DNA of 64,000 nt, from positions 1-64,000 of IMG/VR virus record IMGVR_UViG_3300039189_000053, one strand, 5' to 3'. The translations under genes and the position numbers were made by a program. The notes beneath the pieces are model-generated. The model did no database searches. It saw only the letters and a program-made list of their open reading frames with translations, and had not been told where the DNA came from. Positions 7,698 through 17,200 of this stretch are shown here, in pieces (position 1 is the first letter of the stretch; every line of letters begins with the position of its first letter). Origin of the DNA: a virus.

Positions 7698-7702
7698 ACC
7701 CA
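7688..7702 (+). promoter_or_regulatory. candidate middle promoter, TTATTTATTTACCCA
   Basis: This second copy of the AT-rich 15-mer (first copy 2248-2262, one mismatch) lies 19 bases upstream of the exonuclease start and just after a terminator, where a new promoter is needed. Confidence 0.5.
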
Positions 7703-7720
7703 CAACACACAGGAACCGTT

Positions 7721-8695
7721 ATGCGTAAGTATCTCAACGGGTCAGACATATCCCTGTCGATGGCCGTATTCCTGGCTTACGACGGTTACGATTACGAAGA
7801 CAACACCGTCTCAGCTACTGCACTACTCAAACCTATTCGCCAGTTGATTCTGGCATCGCGCGTTCCACCCAGCCAAGCTCTGGTCGACGTAAGCGGACTG
7901 GTCAAATCCCGCATGGGCTCGGCCATTCACGACGCCATCGAGAAAGTCTGGCTCAACCATAAAGACGCCGCTATGGCCGCGTTGGGTTTTCCGGAGCGTG
8001 TCATCAAACGTATTCGGGTCAATCCCGATCCAGACACCGTGGCCGAAGACGAGATTCCGGTGTACCTGGAGCAGCGGTCATACCGCACGATCATGGGCTA
8101 CAAGATCTCTGGCAAGTTTGACTTTGTCGGTGATGGCTTCGTCGAAGACTTCAAGTTTACCGGCACCTTCACCTACATCAACGGCACCAAAGATAAAGAC
8201 AACCAGCTTCAGGGGTCTATCTATCGTTGGCTCAATCCCAAGATCGTCACCCAGGACGAGATCAAAGTGAACATGACGTTCTGGGACTTTCAGCCTGCCC
8301 GGGCCATGACCGATCCCAAGTACCCACCACAGCAGTCACTGACCAAGCGAATTCCTCTGCTGTCATTGGACGAAACTGAAGCGTTCATCCGGAACAAGCT
8401 GACGCTCATTCAAAAGTATGAGAATGCGCCGCAAGAAGAATTGCCGCTGTGTACTGACGATGAGCTCTGGCGAAAGGCTCCGCATTGGAAGTATTACAAA
8501 AACCCCGAAAAAATGAGCCGCTCTACCAAAAACTTCGATTCACGCCAGGAAGCCTACACCCGTCTTGCGACAGACGGTGGAAAGGGCACGGTAGTTGAAC
8601 ACCCTGGTGAAGTCATGGCTTGCAAATACTGTCCCGCGTTCCCGATCTGCACTCAAAAAGACGATTTGATTGCAGCCGGTTCACTAAAAATTTAA
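7721..8695 (+). CDS. PD-(D/E)XK nuclease, Cas4/RecB-like
   Basis: There are 324 residues. The nuclease core is visible as GKFDFVGDGF followed by VEDFKFTG, giving Asp ... Glu-x-Lys (D-ExK) about 140-155 residues in, with a preceding histidine (AIHDAIEKVW). Near the C-terminus MACKYCPAFPIC has three cysteines like the Fe-S or zinc knuckle of Cas4/AddB-type nucleases. It stands where N4-type phages have an exonuclease next to the primase, so it probably processes DNA ends during replication and recombination. ATG at 7721 has AGGAA upstream. The catalytic call is good; the exact substrate is unknown. Confidence 0.8.
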   Translation: MRKYLNGSDISLSMAVFLAYDGYDYEDNTVSATALLKPIRQLILASRVPPSQALVDVSGLVKSRMGSAIHDAIEKVWLNHKDAAMAALGFPERVIKRIRVNPDPDTVAEDEIPVYLEQRSYRTIMGYKISGKFDFVGDGFVEDFKFTGTFTYINGTKDKDNQLQGSIYRWLNPKIVTQDEIKVNMTFWDFQPARAMTDPKYPPQQSLTKRIPLLSLDETEAFIRNKLTLIQKYENAPQEELPLCTDDELWRKAPHWKYYKNPEKMSRSTKNFDSRQEAYTRLATDGGKGTVVEHPGEVMACKYCPAFPICTQKDDLIAAGSLKI

Positions 8696-8704
8696 GGAGC
8701 ATGT

Positions 8705-10858
8705 ATGTCGAAACTCGACTATGCGAATTTTAAACACCACCCCATGGCCGAACAAATTGTTCAGGTCATGAAAGACCGGTCCCAATCTGACCAGTCGCTG
8801 TTTTTCAGATTGATGGTTGCCAACTACTTCGCCATGGCCGCAGCGTCTATGCGAACCATGATCACTATGCCTGAAGGCAACAAAGTTCCAGTCAACATGT
8901 ACAGCCTCAATCTGGCTCCCTCTAACTTTGGCAAGACTCGTGCTGCACGGATCATGACCAAAGAGGTGCTGGACCAGTTTGAAACCGTGTTTACTGAGCA
9001 AACGTTTCCACTACTGGCAGAGCGCAGTATTCCAGCCATGGCTCTCAAACGAGCCCGTCGCCGTGCATCGGATCCAGATACTGAACTGCAAAACGTTCAG
9101 CGTGAGTTCGAACGCACCGGTGAGTTGCTCTTCTGTTTTGACTCCGGCACGGCCCCAGGCGCCAAACAGCTACGGCACAAACTGCTAATGGCTAACGCTG
9201 GCGCCATGAACCTGGTCGTCGACGAGGTTGGCCTTCACATGGGCAAAAACAACGAGCTGCTTGAAACGTTCATGGAGCTGTATGACGGCGAAGTGGGTAA
9301 CACCTTGAACAAGAACACCCAAGACAACCCACGAAACCAGAACATCAAAGGCACCACGCCTTCCAACATGCTGCTGTTTGGTACGTCTAACAAACTGCTC
9401 GACGGCGGCAAGATGGAAGAAGATCTTATGTCTTTGCTGGCCAGCGGCTACGCACGTCGTTGCTTCTTTGCGTTCGTCAATGTCATGAACAAAGCCAACA
9501 GCATCACACCAGAAGAAGCTTTGGAGATGGCCAGGCGGTCAAACCAGAGCACTCTGCTGAGTGACTTGTCCGATCGTATGCTGAATCTGGCTGACCAGAT
9601 TAACAACGGCCGCACGCTTATGATCCCGGACGACACAGCGTTGCTGATGTACGCCTACAAGCTGGATTGCGAAGAACGTGCTAACGAGCTCAAGACCGCC
9701 GAAGACATTCGACGTACTGAGATGCAAAGCCGTTTCTTCAAAACCATCAAGCTTGCAGGTGTGTACGCCTTTGTTGATGAAGCTACTGAAATCACTGAGG
9801 ATCATCTGAAGGCTGCTATCAAAGTCGCTGAAGAGTCTGGTGAGGCGTTCCGTGGATTGCTCAAACGTGACAAGCCCCACGTCAAACTGGCCAAGCACAT
9901 TGCCGATCTCGGTGAAGACGTGACCCACGCTGACCTGACCGAAGAGTTGACGTTCTACCCTAAAGCGGCCAACACCCGCACCGATATGCTGAACCTGGCA
10001 ATCTCCTGGGGCTACAAGAACAACATCATCATCAAACGGGCATTTAGTGACGGTATCGAGTTTCTGCGGGGTGAGTCCCTTAAAGAAACCGATCTGGAAA
10101 ACATGCCAGTGTCTGTCTCCGATCAGCTTGCTCATGGCTATGAGAATCACAACGCGCCCTGGGACAAGATGCATAAAATGACTCAGGCCGATGGCCTGCA
10201 CTGGATCAATCATCACCTCACCAACGGTCACCGCCAGGAAGACAACGTCATTCCCGGCTTCAACATGATCGTACTGGACGTGGAAAACAGCGTGCCGATG
10301 CCCGTAGCTCAAAAGCTACTTCAGGATTATCAGGCCCTGTTTTACACCACCAAGCGTCACACCGCCTCCGAGCACCGTTACCGCATCCTGTTGCCGATCA
10401 ACTACGAGCTCAAACTCGACAAAGACGACTACAAGGAATTCATGCGGAACCTGTTCGAGTGGTTGCCTTTTGAGGTTGACGAGCAGACCAACCAGCGTGC
10501 CAAAAAGTGGCTCAGCCACGAAGCTCACTATGAGTATCAAGATGGTGACCTGCTGGACATACTGCCATTCATTCCGAAAACCAAAAAGAACGAGCAGCGT
10601 CGAGAAGCCGCCAAGTCCCAGCAATCGCTGGATAACCTGGAACGCTGGTTTGTAAACAACACCGGTGACGGTAACCGCAATAACCAGATCATGCGTTACG
10701 CCATGATTCTGGTAGATGCCGGTAAATCCTATGACGAAGTTCGACTCAAAGTGATGGAGCTTAACGACAAGCTGCCTGACAACCTCGATGAGAACGAAAT
10801 CATGGGCACCATCATGGTCACTGTTGGCCGAGAGATGAGTAAGCGCCAAGCCGCATAA
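8705..10858 (+). CDS. primase/helicase-like replication protein (N4 gp42 type)
   Basis: This 717-residue protein makes RNA primers for the phage DNA polymerase. The N-terminal half is a P-loop ATPase: Walker A seen as LAPSNFGKTRA (about residue 78) and Walker B as NLVVDEVG, in the style of DUF3987 helicases. The C-terminal third carries an archaeo-eukaryotic primase-like region: FNMIVLDVENSVPM for the metal-binding acidic residues and HRYRILLPI for the basic segment. AAGGAG precedes the ATG. It follows the nuclease by nine bases and precedes the ATPase and SSB, the same order as in N4. The domain reading is by motif; the fold of the middle part is not assigned. Confidence 0.82.
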   Translation: MSKLDYANFKHHPMAEQIVQVMKDRSQSDQSLFFRLMVANYFAMAAASMRTMITMPEGNKVPVNMYSLNLAPSNFGKTRAARIMTKEVLDQFETVFTEQTFPLLAERSIPAMALKRARRRASDPDTELQNVQREFERTGELLFCFDSGTAPGAKQLRHKLLMANAGAMNLVVDEVGLHMGKNNELLETFMELYDGEVGNTLNKNTQDNPRNQNIKGTTPSNMLLFGTSNKLLDGGKMEEDLMSLLASGYARRCFFAFVNVMNKANSITPEEALEMARRSNQSTLLSDLSDRMLNLADQINNGRTLMIPDDTALLMYAYKLDCEERANELKTAEDIRRTEMQSRFFKTIKLAGVYAFVDEATEITEDHLKAAIKVAEESGEAFRGLLKRDKPHVKLAKHIADLGEDVTHADLTEELTFYPKAANTRTDMLNLAISWGYKNNIIIKRAFSDGIEFLRGESLKETDLENMPVSVSDQLAHGYENHNAPWDKMHKMTQADGLHWINHHLTNGHRQEDNVIPGFNMIVLDVENSVPMPVAQKLLQDYQALFYTTKRHTASEHRYRILLPINYELKLDKDDYKEFMRNLFEWLPFEVDEQTNQRAKKWLSHEAHYEYQDGDLLDILPFIPKTKKNEQRREAAKSQQSLDNLERWFVNNTGDGNRNNQIMRYAMILVDAGKSYDEVRLKVMELNDKLPDNLDENEIMGTIMVTVGREMSKRQAA

Positions 10859-10869
10859 CCAAGTACAGG

Positions 10870-10890
10870 GAGCGTTGCCGCTCTCTGTGA
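10870..10890 (+). promoter_or_regulatory. hairpin followed by TCTGTGA (class II element)
   Basis: GAGCG-TTGC-CGCTC (four-base loop here) is followed by TCTGTGA. It begins 12 bases after the primase stop and lies 27 bases before the ATPase start, so it could be a promoter for ATPase and SSB or a processing hairpin. It is the one class II copy with a 4-base loop. Confidence 0.4.
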
Positions 10891-10916
10891 ATCCTTTAAT
10901 TTCACTGGAAGGTTCT

Positions 10917-11645
10917 ATGACCACACAAGTAAACGATCACCTGGTCCTGCTCAACGGTCCATCAGCCGCGGGTAAATCTGCATCTTTGATGGGCATTGAG
11001 AAGCCAGAAGGCGTTTGGTACTTCAACACCGAGTCCGGTAAGAAGCTACCATTCCGCGCCAAATTCCGAGAGTTTGTCATCACCGATCCGCTGCAAGTCT
11101 ATGAAGGCTTTGACGCAGCAGAAGAGGATCCAAACTGTCACACCATCGTGATCGACTCTCTCACTTACCTGCTGGATATGTACGAGTCTATGTACGTACT
11201 CAACTCCAGTAACACCATGAAGGCTTGGGGCGACTTTGCTCAGTATTTCAAAAAGCTCATGCAGCATTACGTTGCCCGTTCAACCAAGAACGTGGTCTTC
11301 ATTGCCCACACACTGGACACGTTAAACGAAGCCGAACAAATTCGTGAAACCAAAGTGCCCGTGAAAGGTTCATTGAAGAACAACGGCATCGAGTCGTACT
11401 TCACCTGCGTGATCGGCGCCAAGAAGCGCAAGCTCAAAGATCTCGAGAAGTATGGATCGGATCTGCTCAACATCACCGATGAAGAAGAAGCACTCGGCTT
11501 CAAATACGTGTTCCAAACCAAGCTCACGAAGGAAACCGTCAACGAACGGCTTCGTGGACCGCTAGGCCTGTGGGACACCAAAGAAACCTTCATCGACAAC
11601 AACATGCAGACGGTGTTTAACCGCCTGAAAGAATACTACGCCTGA
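10917..11645 (+). CDS. AAA/RecA-like ATPase (N4 gp44 type, Sak4-like)
   Basis: There are 242 residues. Walker A is LLNGPSAAGKSAS near residue 10 and Walker B is HTIVIDSLTYLL near residue 75, followed by a sensor-like VVFIAHTLD. The size, motif spacing and position directly upstream of an SSB gene fit the AAA_24/Sak4 group of RecA-core annealing proteins, and N4 has such an ATPase at this place. It probably helps recombination-linked replication. ATG at 10917 is chosen because GGAAGG lies six bases upstream; an upstream start at 10875 would have to cross the hairpin. Confidence 0.82.
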   Translation: MTTQVNDHLVLLNGPSAAGKSASLMGIEKPEGVWYFNTESGKKLPFRAKFREFVITDPLQVYEGFDAAEEDPNCHTIVIDSLTYLLDMYESMYVLNSSNTMKAWGDFAQYFKKLMQHYVARSTKNVVFIAHTLDTLNEAEQIRETKVPVKGSLKNNGIESYFTCVIGAKKRKLKDLEKYGSDLLNITDEEEALGFKYVFQTKLTKETVNERLRGPLGLWDTKETFIDNNMQTVFNRLKEYYA

Positions 11646-11657
11646 ACCCAGGCGTAG
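11636..11657 (+). other. perfect 9-bp hairpin across the ATPase stop codon
   Basis: CTACGCCTG (11636-11644) and CAGGCGTAG (11649-11657) pair perfectly around AACC, with the TGA stop inside the stem end. No T-run follows. It may limit 3' decay or uncouple the very abundant SSB message from the upstream genes. Confidence 0.7.
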
Positions 11658-11707
11658 CCTCAAACCAACAAACCCTCATTACAACTGAACCAATAAGGAA
11701 CTCTATC

Positions 11708-12469
11708 ATGGGTCTACTTAACAACCTCGTATCAGCACAAGACAAGTCCATCAACAACGAAAAAGACACCGTTGGCGCAAGCTACGGTCCTCTGGAATCC
11801 GGTCTGTACCCGGTCACCATCGACATTGCGTATGTCGAGAAGAAGAAAAGCGGTGCTTTGTTCCTCAACGTGGTCCTGAAAACCGATAACGGTCAGGAAC
11901 ACAAAGAAGGCTTGTGTGTCACATCCGGCGATGCCAAAGGCAACAAGTCGTACTACGAAAAAAACGGCGAGCGTTTCTTCCTGCCAGGCTTCAACCACGC
12001 CAACGCACTGGGCCTTCTGGCTGTCGGCAAAGAGTTGCAGGAGATGGACACTGAAACCAAGACCATCAAGCTGTACAACTACGAAGCTCAGAAAGAGCTG
12101 AACACCGACGTGGAAATGGTCACCGATCTGGTAGGCGAGCGTGTCATTGTTGGCCTGCAAAAGCAGATCGTCGACAAGAACCAGCAAGCTGACGACGGCT
12201 CTTACCAGCCCACCGGTGAGACTCGTGAAACCAACGAGATCGACAAAGTGTTCCGTGAAAAGGACCACATGACCGTTGCTGAGATTCTGGCTCAGGAAGA
12301 CGAAGCGGCGTTCTACGCAACGTGGGACAAGAAGAACACCGGCATTACTCGCAACAAAGCCAAAGGCGCTGTTAACGATGCCAACGGCGGTGTTGCAGCA
12401 GCAACGTCTGGTGCACCTGCAGCCCAAGGCGGCGGTGGTGCTGCTCAGCGCGGTTCACTGTTTAAGTAA
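11708..12469 (+). CDS. ssDNA-binding protein, N4 gp45 type
   Basis: This 253-residue protein is in the position and size class of the N4 SSB (about 265 residues). In N4 this protein coats single-stranded DNA, melts hairpins and activates host RNA polymerase at late promoters. Seen here: an N-terminal beta-rich domain (GLYPVTIDIAYVEKKKSG, FLNVVLKTDNGQEH), a charged middle, and a flexible Gly/Ala/Gln-rich tail (AAQGGGGAAQ) ending RGSLFK. The strong AAGGA before ATG and its own flanking hairpins suggest high expression. Assignment rests on order, size and tail design rather than on a strong motif. Confidence 0.78.
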   Translation: MGLLNNLVSAQDKSINNEKDTVGASYGPLESGLYPVTIDIAYVEKKKSGALFLNVVLKTDNGQEHKEGLCVTSGDAKGNKSYYEKNGERFFLPGFNHANALGLLAVGKELQEMDTETKTIKLYNYEAQKELNTDVEMVTDLVGERVIVGLQKQIVDKNQQADDGSYQPTGETRETNEIDKVFREKDHMTVAEILAQEDEAAFYATWDKKNTGITRNKAKGAVNDANGGVAAATSGAPAAQGGGGAAQRGSLFK

Positions 12470-12483
12470 ACCGTTCGTCACAC

Positions 12484-12501
12484 CCGGGGCTTCGGTCCCG
12501 G
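12484..12501 (+). other. 7-bp hairpin with TTCG tetraloop after SSB
   Basis: CCGGGGC-TTCG-GTCCCGG has one G-T pair and a very stable UUCG loop in RNA. It begins 15 bases after the SSB stop with no T-run, so it is more likely an mRNA-stabilising hairpin than a terminator. Confidence 0.65.
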
Positions 12502-12527
12502 TCATCCATTGATCTAAAGGACAGTAC

Positions 12528-12662
12528 ATGCCAAACGATCAAGCGATTGAAAACCAGATCAAAGCCAAAGGCTTGAATGCCCCACGCATCAGTCTGGCTC
12601 ACGTACAGTCTATGATGCTTCGAATTGGTTACCGGCTGTGGGCGGAGATGAACCATGGTTGA
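12528..12662 (+). CDS. small protein, Phage_gp49_66-like N-terminus
   Basis: There are 44 residues: MPNDQAIENQIKAKG and then LNAPRISLAHVQ. The pattern I-x-AKGL-x-APR-(I/V)-x-x-x-x-(I/V) is that of the short phage gp49/66 family often found in replication regions; function unknown. AAAGGAC precedes the ATG. It overlaps the next gene by eight bases. Confidence 0.6.
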   Translation: MPNDQAIENQIKAKGLNAPRISLAHVQSMMLRIGYRLWAEMNHG

Positions 12663-12933
12663 TCGCATTAAGCATTATCAGTGCATCAAGCAGGTTCACG
12701 CTGAGCCCATGACCTACGGCCATTTCAAATCGTCCATTCGCAATGTGCGGGACGTGAAAGGCATGGACCCAACTGCTCCGGGCTACCATGTGATCTACAG
12801 CAAAGGCACAGCCGATGAGTACCATTCGTGGTCACCCAAAGCTGTCTTTGAAGAAGGTTACATCGAGATCCCTGAAGGCAAGTCCGCCAAAGTCCGGTCT
12901 GGTATGCGCCAGGCTAAGGGCATGCTGTCGTGA
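12655..12933 (+). CDS. conserved phage protein of unknown function
   Basis: This 92-residue protein has the pattern PMTYGHF ... GYHVIYSKGTADEYHSWSPK followed by VFEEGYIEI. Phage proteins ending in EGY-x-SWSPKDVFE-x-AY are common next to gp49/66-type genes; this looks like one, but no function is known. It overlaps its neighbours at both ends (8 and 4 bases). Confidence 0.65.
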   Translation: MVDRIKHYQCIKQVHAEPMTYGHFKSSIRNVRDVKGMDPTAPGYHVIYSKGTADEYHSWSPKAVFEEGYIEIPEGKSAKVRSGMRQAKGMLS

Positions 12934-13535
12934 GCCAAGGCATTCCCGTACTGGGTATGGACCCATCGTTGAATAACTGGGGCCTGGCCTACGGGCTTTA
13001 CCGTCCGGACACCGGAGAACTCACTGTGAAAACGGTGCAGGTCATCCAACCACAATACGCAACCGGTAAACAGGTGCGGCAGAACTCCAAAGATCTGGAA
13101 CGCGCCGAAGCCTTGTTTGCGGGAGCCATGGATGCCTGTAAAGGCGCCAAAGCTGTGTTTGTGGAAGTCCCGGTCGGTAGCCAGTCTGCCCGAGCTATGG
13201 CGTCTTACGGCGTCTGTGCGGGTGTGTTGGGATCGCTTCGTGCAGCCGGAGTGCCTTTCTTTGAGATCACACCCACTGAAGTAAAGCTGGCTACGGTTGG
13301 CAATAAAACCGCCAGTAAAGCTCAGATCATTGATCGAGCTATCCGGTACCACCCTGACGCCAACTGGCCCATGCAAACCAAAAACGGTGTGGTGTCTCCC
13401 ATTGCCAGCAAGGCAGAGCACATGGCCGACGCCATCGGTGCAATCGAAGCCGGTGTTGATCTGCCGCAATTTAAACAAGCCATTCAATTTTTAACCAGGG
13501 CATACGCCCTGAACGCTGATAAGGAAACCCAATGA
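12930..13535 (+). CDS. RuvC-like Holliday junction resolvase
   Basis: There are 201 residues of the RNase H-fold resolvase type. Catalytic acids are visible in order: GMDPSLNNWG (Asp), AVFVEVPVG (Glu) and EHMADAIGAIEAG (Asp). It would cut four-way junctions in replicating concatemers before packaging. The start is GTG at 12930, overlapping the previous TGA, and the N-terminus runs straight into the first catalytic strand. It belongs to the recombination end of the replication operon. Confidence 0.82.
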   Translation: MSQGIPVLGMDPSLNNWGLAYGLYRPDTGELTVKTVQVIQPQYATGKQVRQNSKDLERAEALFAGAMDACKGAKAVFVEVPVGSQSARAMASYGVCAGVLGSLRAAGVPFFEITPTEVKLATVGNKTASKAQIIDRAIRYHPDANWPMQTKNGVVSPIASKAEHMADAIGAIEAGVDLPQFKQAIQFLTRAYALNADKETQ

Positions 13536-13933
13536 AAGTACAGATCCAACTGGAACAGGCCGACATTGAACAGGCCATCCGTGACTACGTTGCTGCCAAC
13601 GGCATCTCCAGTCCGGTCAACGAAGTAAAGTTCAACGTCACCCGCAAAGGCGGCACAGGCATTGAAGCTGATGTTCAACTGGGCGATGCAGACGCTGCAC
13701 AAACCGTTGAGCAAGCAGCACCGGCCAAGGTTGCTGATAGCACTAAGCCGTCCAAGCCAGCGCCCAAAAAGGCTGAGAAGCCTGCACCGACTCCTGAGCC
13801 AATCAAGGAAGAGGATGACAAGGTACCGTTCGATGCCGACGCCGAAGAGAAAACACCCTCTAAGGATACCGAGTCTGCAAACGATTCGACGGAAGCCGAG
13901 CCAACCAAAGAGAGCCGCAAGCTCTTCGGCTAA
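13532..13933 (+). CDS. hypothetical protein with acidic, proline-rich tail
   Basis: This 133-residue protein has an N-terminal 55 residues that form a compact domain (QIQLEQADIEQAIRDYVA, EVKFNVTRKG), followed by a disordered stretch of Lys/Pro then Glu/Asp/Ser and the tip KESRKLFG. The shape resembles an ssDNA-binding or protein-docking tail, and its last four residues echo the SSB tip (SLFK). It overlaps the RuvC-like gene by four bases. No family is recognised. Confidence 0.65.
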   Translation: MKVQIQLEQADIEQAIRDYVAANGISSPVNEVKFNVTRKGGTGIEADVQLGDADAAQTVEQAAPAKVADSTKPSKPAPKKAEKPAPTPEPIKEEDDKVPFDADAEEKTPSKDTESANDSTEAEPTKESRKLFG

Positions 13934-13945
13934 TAGGAGGTTCCT

Positions 13946-14119
13946 ATGGACCTTCTAAAGACGATAGGCAGAGGCATACTAGCCGGAATCATCACCTGTG
14001 CTCTCATAGGGTTGGGACTGGCCGTGGCTCTGTTTTCGTCGATTCTCTCAGTCCTGTTTACGATTGCGCTGATCTTCACCTGTGTCTGGTTCGTCCTGAG
14101 ATGGATGGCAGATCGGTAG
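13946..14119 (+). CDS. small membrane protein, two transmembrane helices
   Basis: There are 57 residues, nearly all hydrophobic: ILAGIITCALIGLGLAVALF and then ILSVLFTIALIFTCVWFVL. The N-terminus is basic (MDLLKTIGRG), and the C-terminus is RWMADR. A very strong AGGAGG lies before the ATG. It is last in the plus-strand operon, just before a terminator. It could be a superinfection or lysis-related protein; only the membrane topology is supported. Confidence 0.65.
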   Translation: MDLLKTIGRGILAGIITCALIGLGLAVALFSSILSVLFTIALIFTCVWFVLRWMADR

Positions 14120-14149
14120 CGGTCACAACACACTGAGTGATTGACCATG

Positions 14150-14178
14150 AAAAGCCCCCAGATTTTGGGGGCTTTTTT
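14150..14178 (+). terminator. strong rho-independent terminator, possibly bidirectional
   Basis: AAAGCCCCC and GGGGGCTTT pair around AGATTTT and are followed by TTTTTT on the plus strand. It ends the 7721-14119 operon. Read on the minus strand the T-run is shorter. Confidence 0.88.
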
Positions 14179-14185
14179 GGTGAAT

Positions 14186-14213
14186 AGAAACAAGCCCCGG
14201 TGTTACGAGGCTT
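14186..14213 (-). terminator. terminator of the virion RNA polymerase gene
   Basis: On the minus strand AAGCC and GGCTT pair around a 12-base loop beginning 9 bases after the stop, followed by GTTTCTATTC. The stem is modest; the adjacent terminator at 14150 would back it up. Confidence 0.6.
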
Positions 14214-14221
14214 CTTTGTGT

Positions 14222-17200
14222 TTACCAGAGTTTCAACAGCATGTGGATCGGGAATATGGATTCCAGACCCTCACCGTAGTTCAGCACACCCGACTCCATT
14301 GGGTTGTTGATATCCGGTCCTGCTTCCACAAACGTGGGCAGGCCACCGAAATACTGATCCAACAGCACCATACTGATACCCCGGCCACCGCGTTCACGGA
14401 ACAACCGCCACAGCACTTTTTGTGCGCGTAGGTAGTATTTGGTGAAGAACACCAGGCCGGTATCGTTCAGATACTGCATGGCCTTGTGCGTGGGTACGTC
14501 GTAGTTAATGAACGTATCCGAGATCACCTGCAATGCCGTTTCATGATCCATCGGTGCATCCTGGCGATTAACCAGTTCCTGGTACAGCGTGTATCGCGCC
14601 ACAAAGTCACTCATCTGAGTGGCCCGGGACAACGTTTTGTACACCGCTGTGTCGTGAGTCATAAACAGGTTTTTGGTGACCGTCTTCACCCCTTTCGGAA
14701 CATTCTCCGTGCGGGCGTCCAACCGCTTACGCAGCCGGCTGGTGAAGCTGTAATCACTGTCCGTTGTGTCCACGTCTTCCAGAATCGTCTGGAACATGCC
14801 TTCATCAATCAGCATTTTAACCGGGTTGCGGTCCATGCTGTCCTGCAGTTCGGCCATGGTTTGCTTCTGCTCTGACGTGGCCAGTCCAACACGATCCAGG
14901 CGAGCCAGTGTCTGCAGCTCGTCCTGATCCTTGGAATACTTCAACAATCCCTGCACGGCTTCTTTGTGACGTTGACTGATGTTCTCCAGGCTAACGCCCT
15001 GCCACACCAGAATGCTGACGTTGGAGCCGATGTTATTGATCAGCGTGAACACGTTCTTGATTACCCAGGCATCTTTGATCTGCCGAATAATGTCCTGCCA
15101 CGCATCTTCAAACTGACGAACCCGCATCTTTGCCTGGGCCCGGGTTGTATCAACACCAATCTGCGGCAACCAGTCCATCAGGCCTTCCATAACCCCAACA
15201 AACGCACTTTCAAACCCATTACGATAATCGCTATGTTTATCCCAGATAGACGACAGGCTGTATTTCCGATACCCGAAAATCATGTTGTACACGTCGCGGC
15301 GAACATACAGTTTGCGTCGACCGTCTGCCCCGCGTAGCTGACGCTTCACGTCTTCTGGCAGCAACCGGTAATCTTCCTGAACCACTGGGTCCGGAGACAC
15401 GGCACTGACTTCTATGAAGCGTTCTGGATGATCCGTCATTTCATCCATCTCCATCTGATGCAACGCGTCTAGTACCCGCTGGTTTTGCAGCGGTGACATT
15501 TGCTTATCAAACGTGTTGCTCAGTGTGGCGCCCAACACTTCTTCCGCGCGGTTGTCTCGGTCCAGTACCGTATCCTTGGTGGATTCTTCCATCAGGTACC
15601 GGTAGTCCGTGATGTTACCCTGCGGATCGTAGATCGGTGCCGTAAAGCCTTCACGAACATTGGCAGGCTCAAAGTTCTTGCCTTTGGCGCTGGCACTTTG
15701 AATGTAGTGTTGCCCTGTCCGATTCATCCGTGCCTTTTCCCGGTTACGCCGGGACAGGCTCGAGACTTCACCCAGTGACGATGTGCCTTTGCTCCGCTTG
15801 CCGGTCATTGAAAAAGACCCAGTCACTCGGCTCTGCATACCGCCATAGGGCATCATCATCATCACCTGATCTTCCCGATCTGTGCGTTCCATGGGATCGC
15901 GTGGCAGCTTGTCCGACACCAATACCCAACCTTTGGCCTGATAGCGTTCCATCTCTGACCGGGCCACCACGGTCACGTCCCGGTGTGGGTTGTAAAGCTC
16001 GCGGGTGTAGCCTTTGGCCATGAACGTTTTATCGCCGCCAAACACGGTGCTCAGTGCATCCTCTTTTGACGCCTTATGGGTCAGTAAGGTGTACAGCATC
16101 CCGCTTTTTTCGTTACGCAGATTCTCCCGACGAAACACTTCGGAAGTTCTGGTCCTGTCACTCTCACCGGTGTACGACAGAGCGTACAGCGACACCAGCG
16201 GATCCAGGACTTTCTCAGCCGCGTTGGCCTCGGCCTCCGTAACAGACGCATTATCCACCCCGTACAGACGGGACAGCGTGTAAGCGTTCTTGTTCAGGTG
16301 CGCCACTTTCACCTTGCCGGTGGTCATGTGGTAACCCAACGCTTTGGCATACGCCAGGTAGTAGTCGGTGTGGTAGCCCAGATCCTGAAGCTGGGTTTCC
16401 CAGTCTTCAATGGCTTGCTGTAGCCGCTGTGGGTCACGCACCATCGCTTCCAGGTCTTCCTGGCTGTAATGCTCAGCCAGTGATGACAGATCCGTTCTCA
16501 GGATCACCCGGGTAATGGACTCACTCTCTTCGTCCGTCAACGCATCAAAACTTCTGCGAATGTCCCGTGACGTTCCATCTTTGATGTGTTTGCGGTCCCG
16601 TTCGTTTTTGCCGGCCATTCGCAACAGTTTAAAAAACGCCTGCGTTTTGTCAGTCGCACCCAGCACTTCAGTAACCATTGACTGAAGCAGGTTCTGGCGC
16701 TCGGACTGCGTATTGGTCCGGTAGTTGGCAAGGCTGTTAACCAGCTCTTCCACCCGTTTCTTCGCATCTTCACTGCGAACGCCAGTCAGTTTCTCAGCCA
16801 CCGCGTCCTGTCCGATCGCACTCAGATCGTCAAACCAGTCAAAAGCACTGATACGTTCTTTTGAGAGCTCCGCTTTACGCTTGGCCTGAATGTCGGCCAG
16901 TCTCTGGCTCAGCTTCAGAATTCGGGCGTTGTCCGCCTGCTGTGCGTTGGTGTTGTTCATCCGGTCGCCCAAGCGACTGGTCACAGAATCAAACCAAGAA
17001 TTGAATGTCTCACCTTCTGCCGTGGACTTTTCCAGTGCCGCGTTCACCTTTGGGTGTACCAATGCCAGAGCCGCAAAGCGACTCAAATGACGGGTCCGGT
17101 TTTCACCCGGCTCCTGGGTAATGTCAAACAGGAAGTCGTACTGTGCCTGGGCTTGATCCGGGTCATTCGACAGATCGCTTGGATCAATCGAACGCTTTGC

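Noticed and set aside
9539-10312. 257-codon minus-strand open frame opposite the primase gene
   Set aside because: It lies antisense to a motif-bearing primase; its codon pattern is the complement of the real frame.
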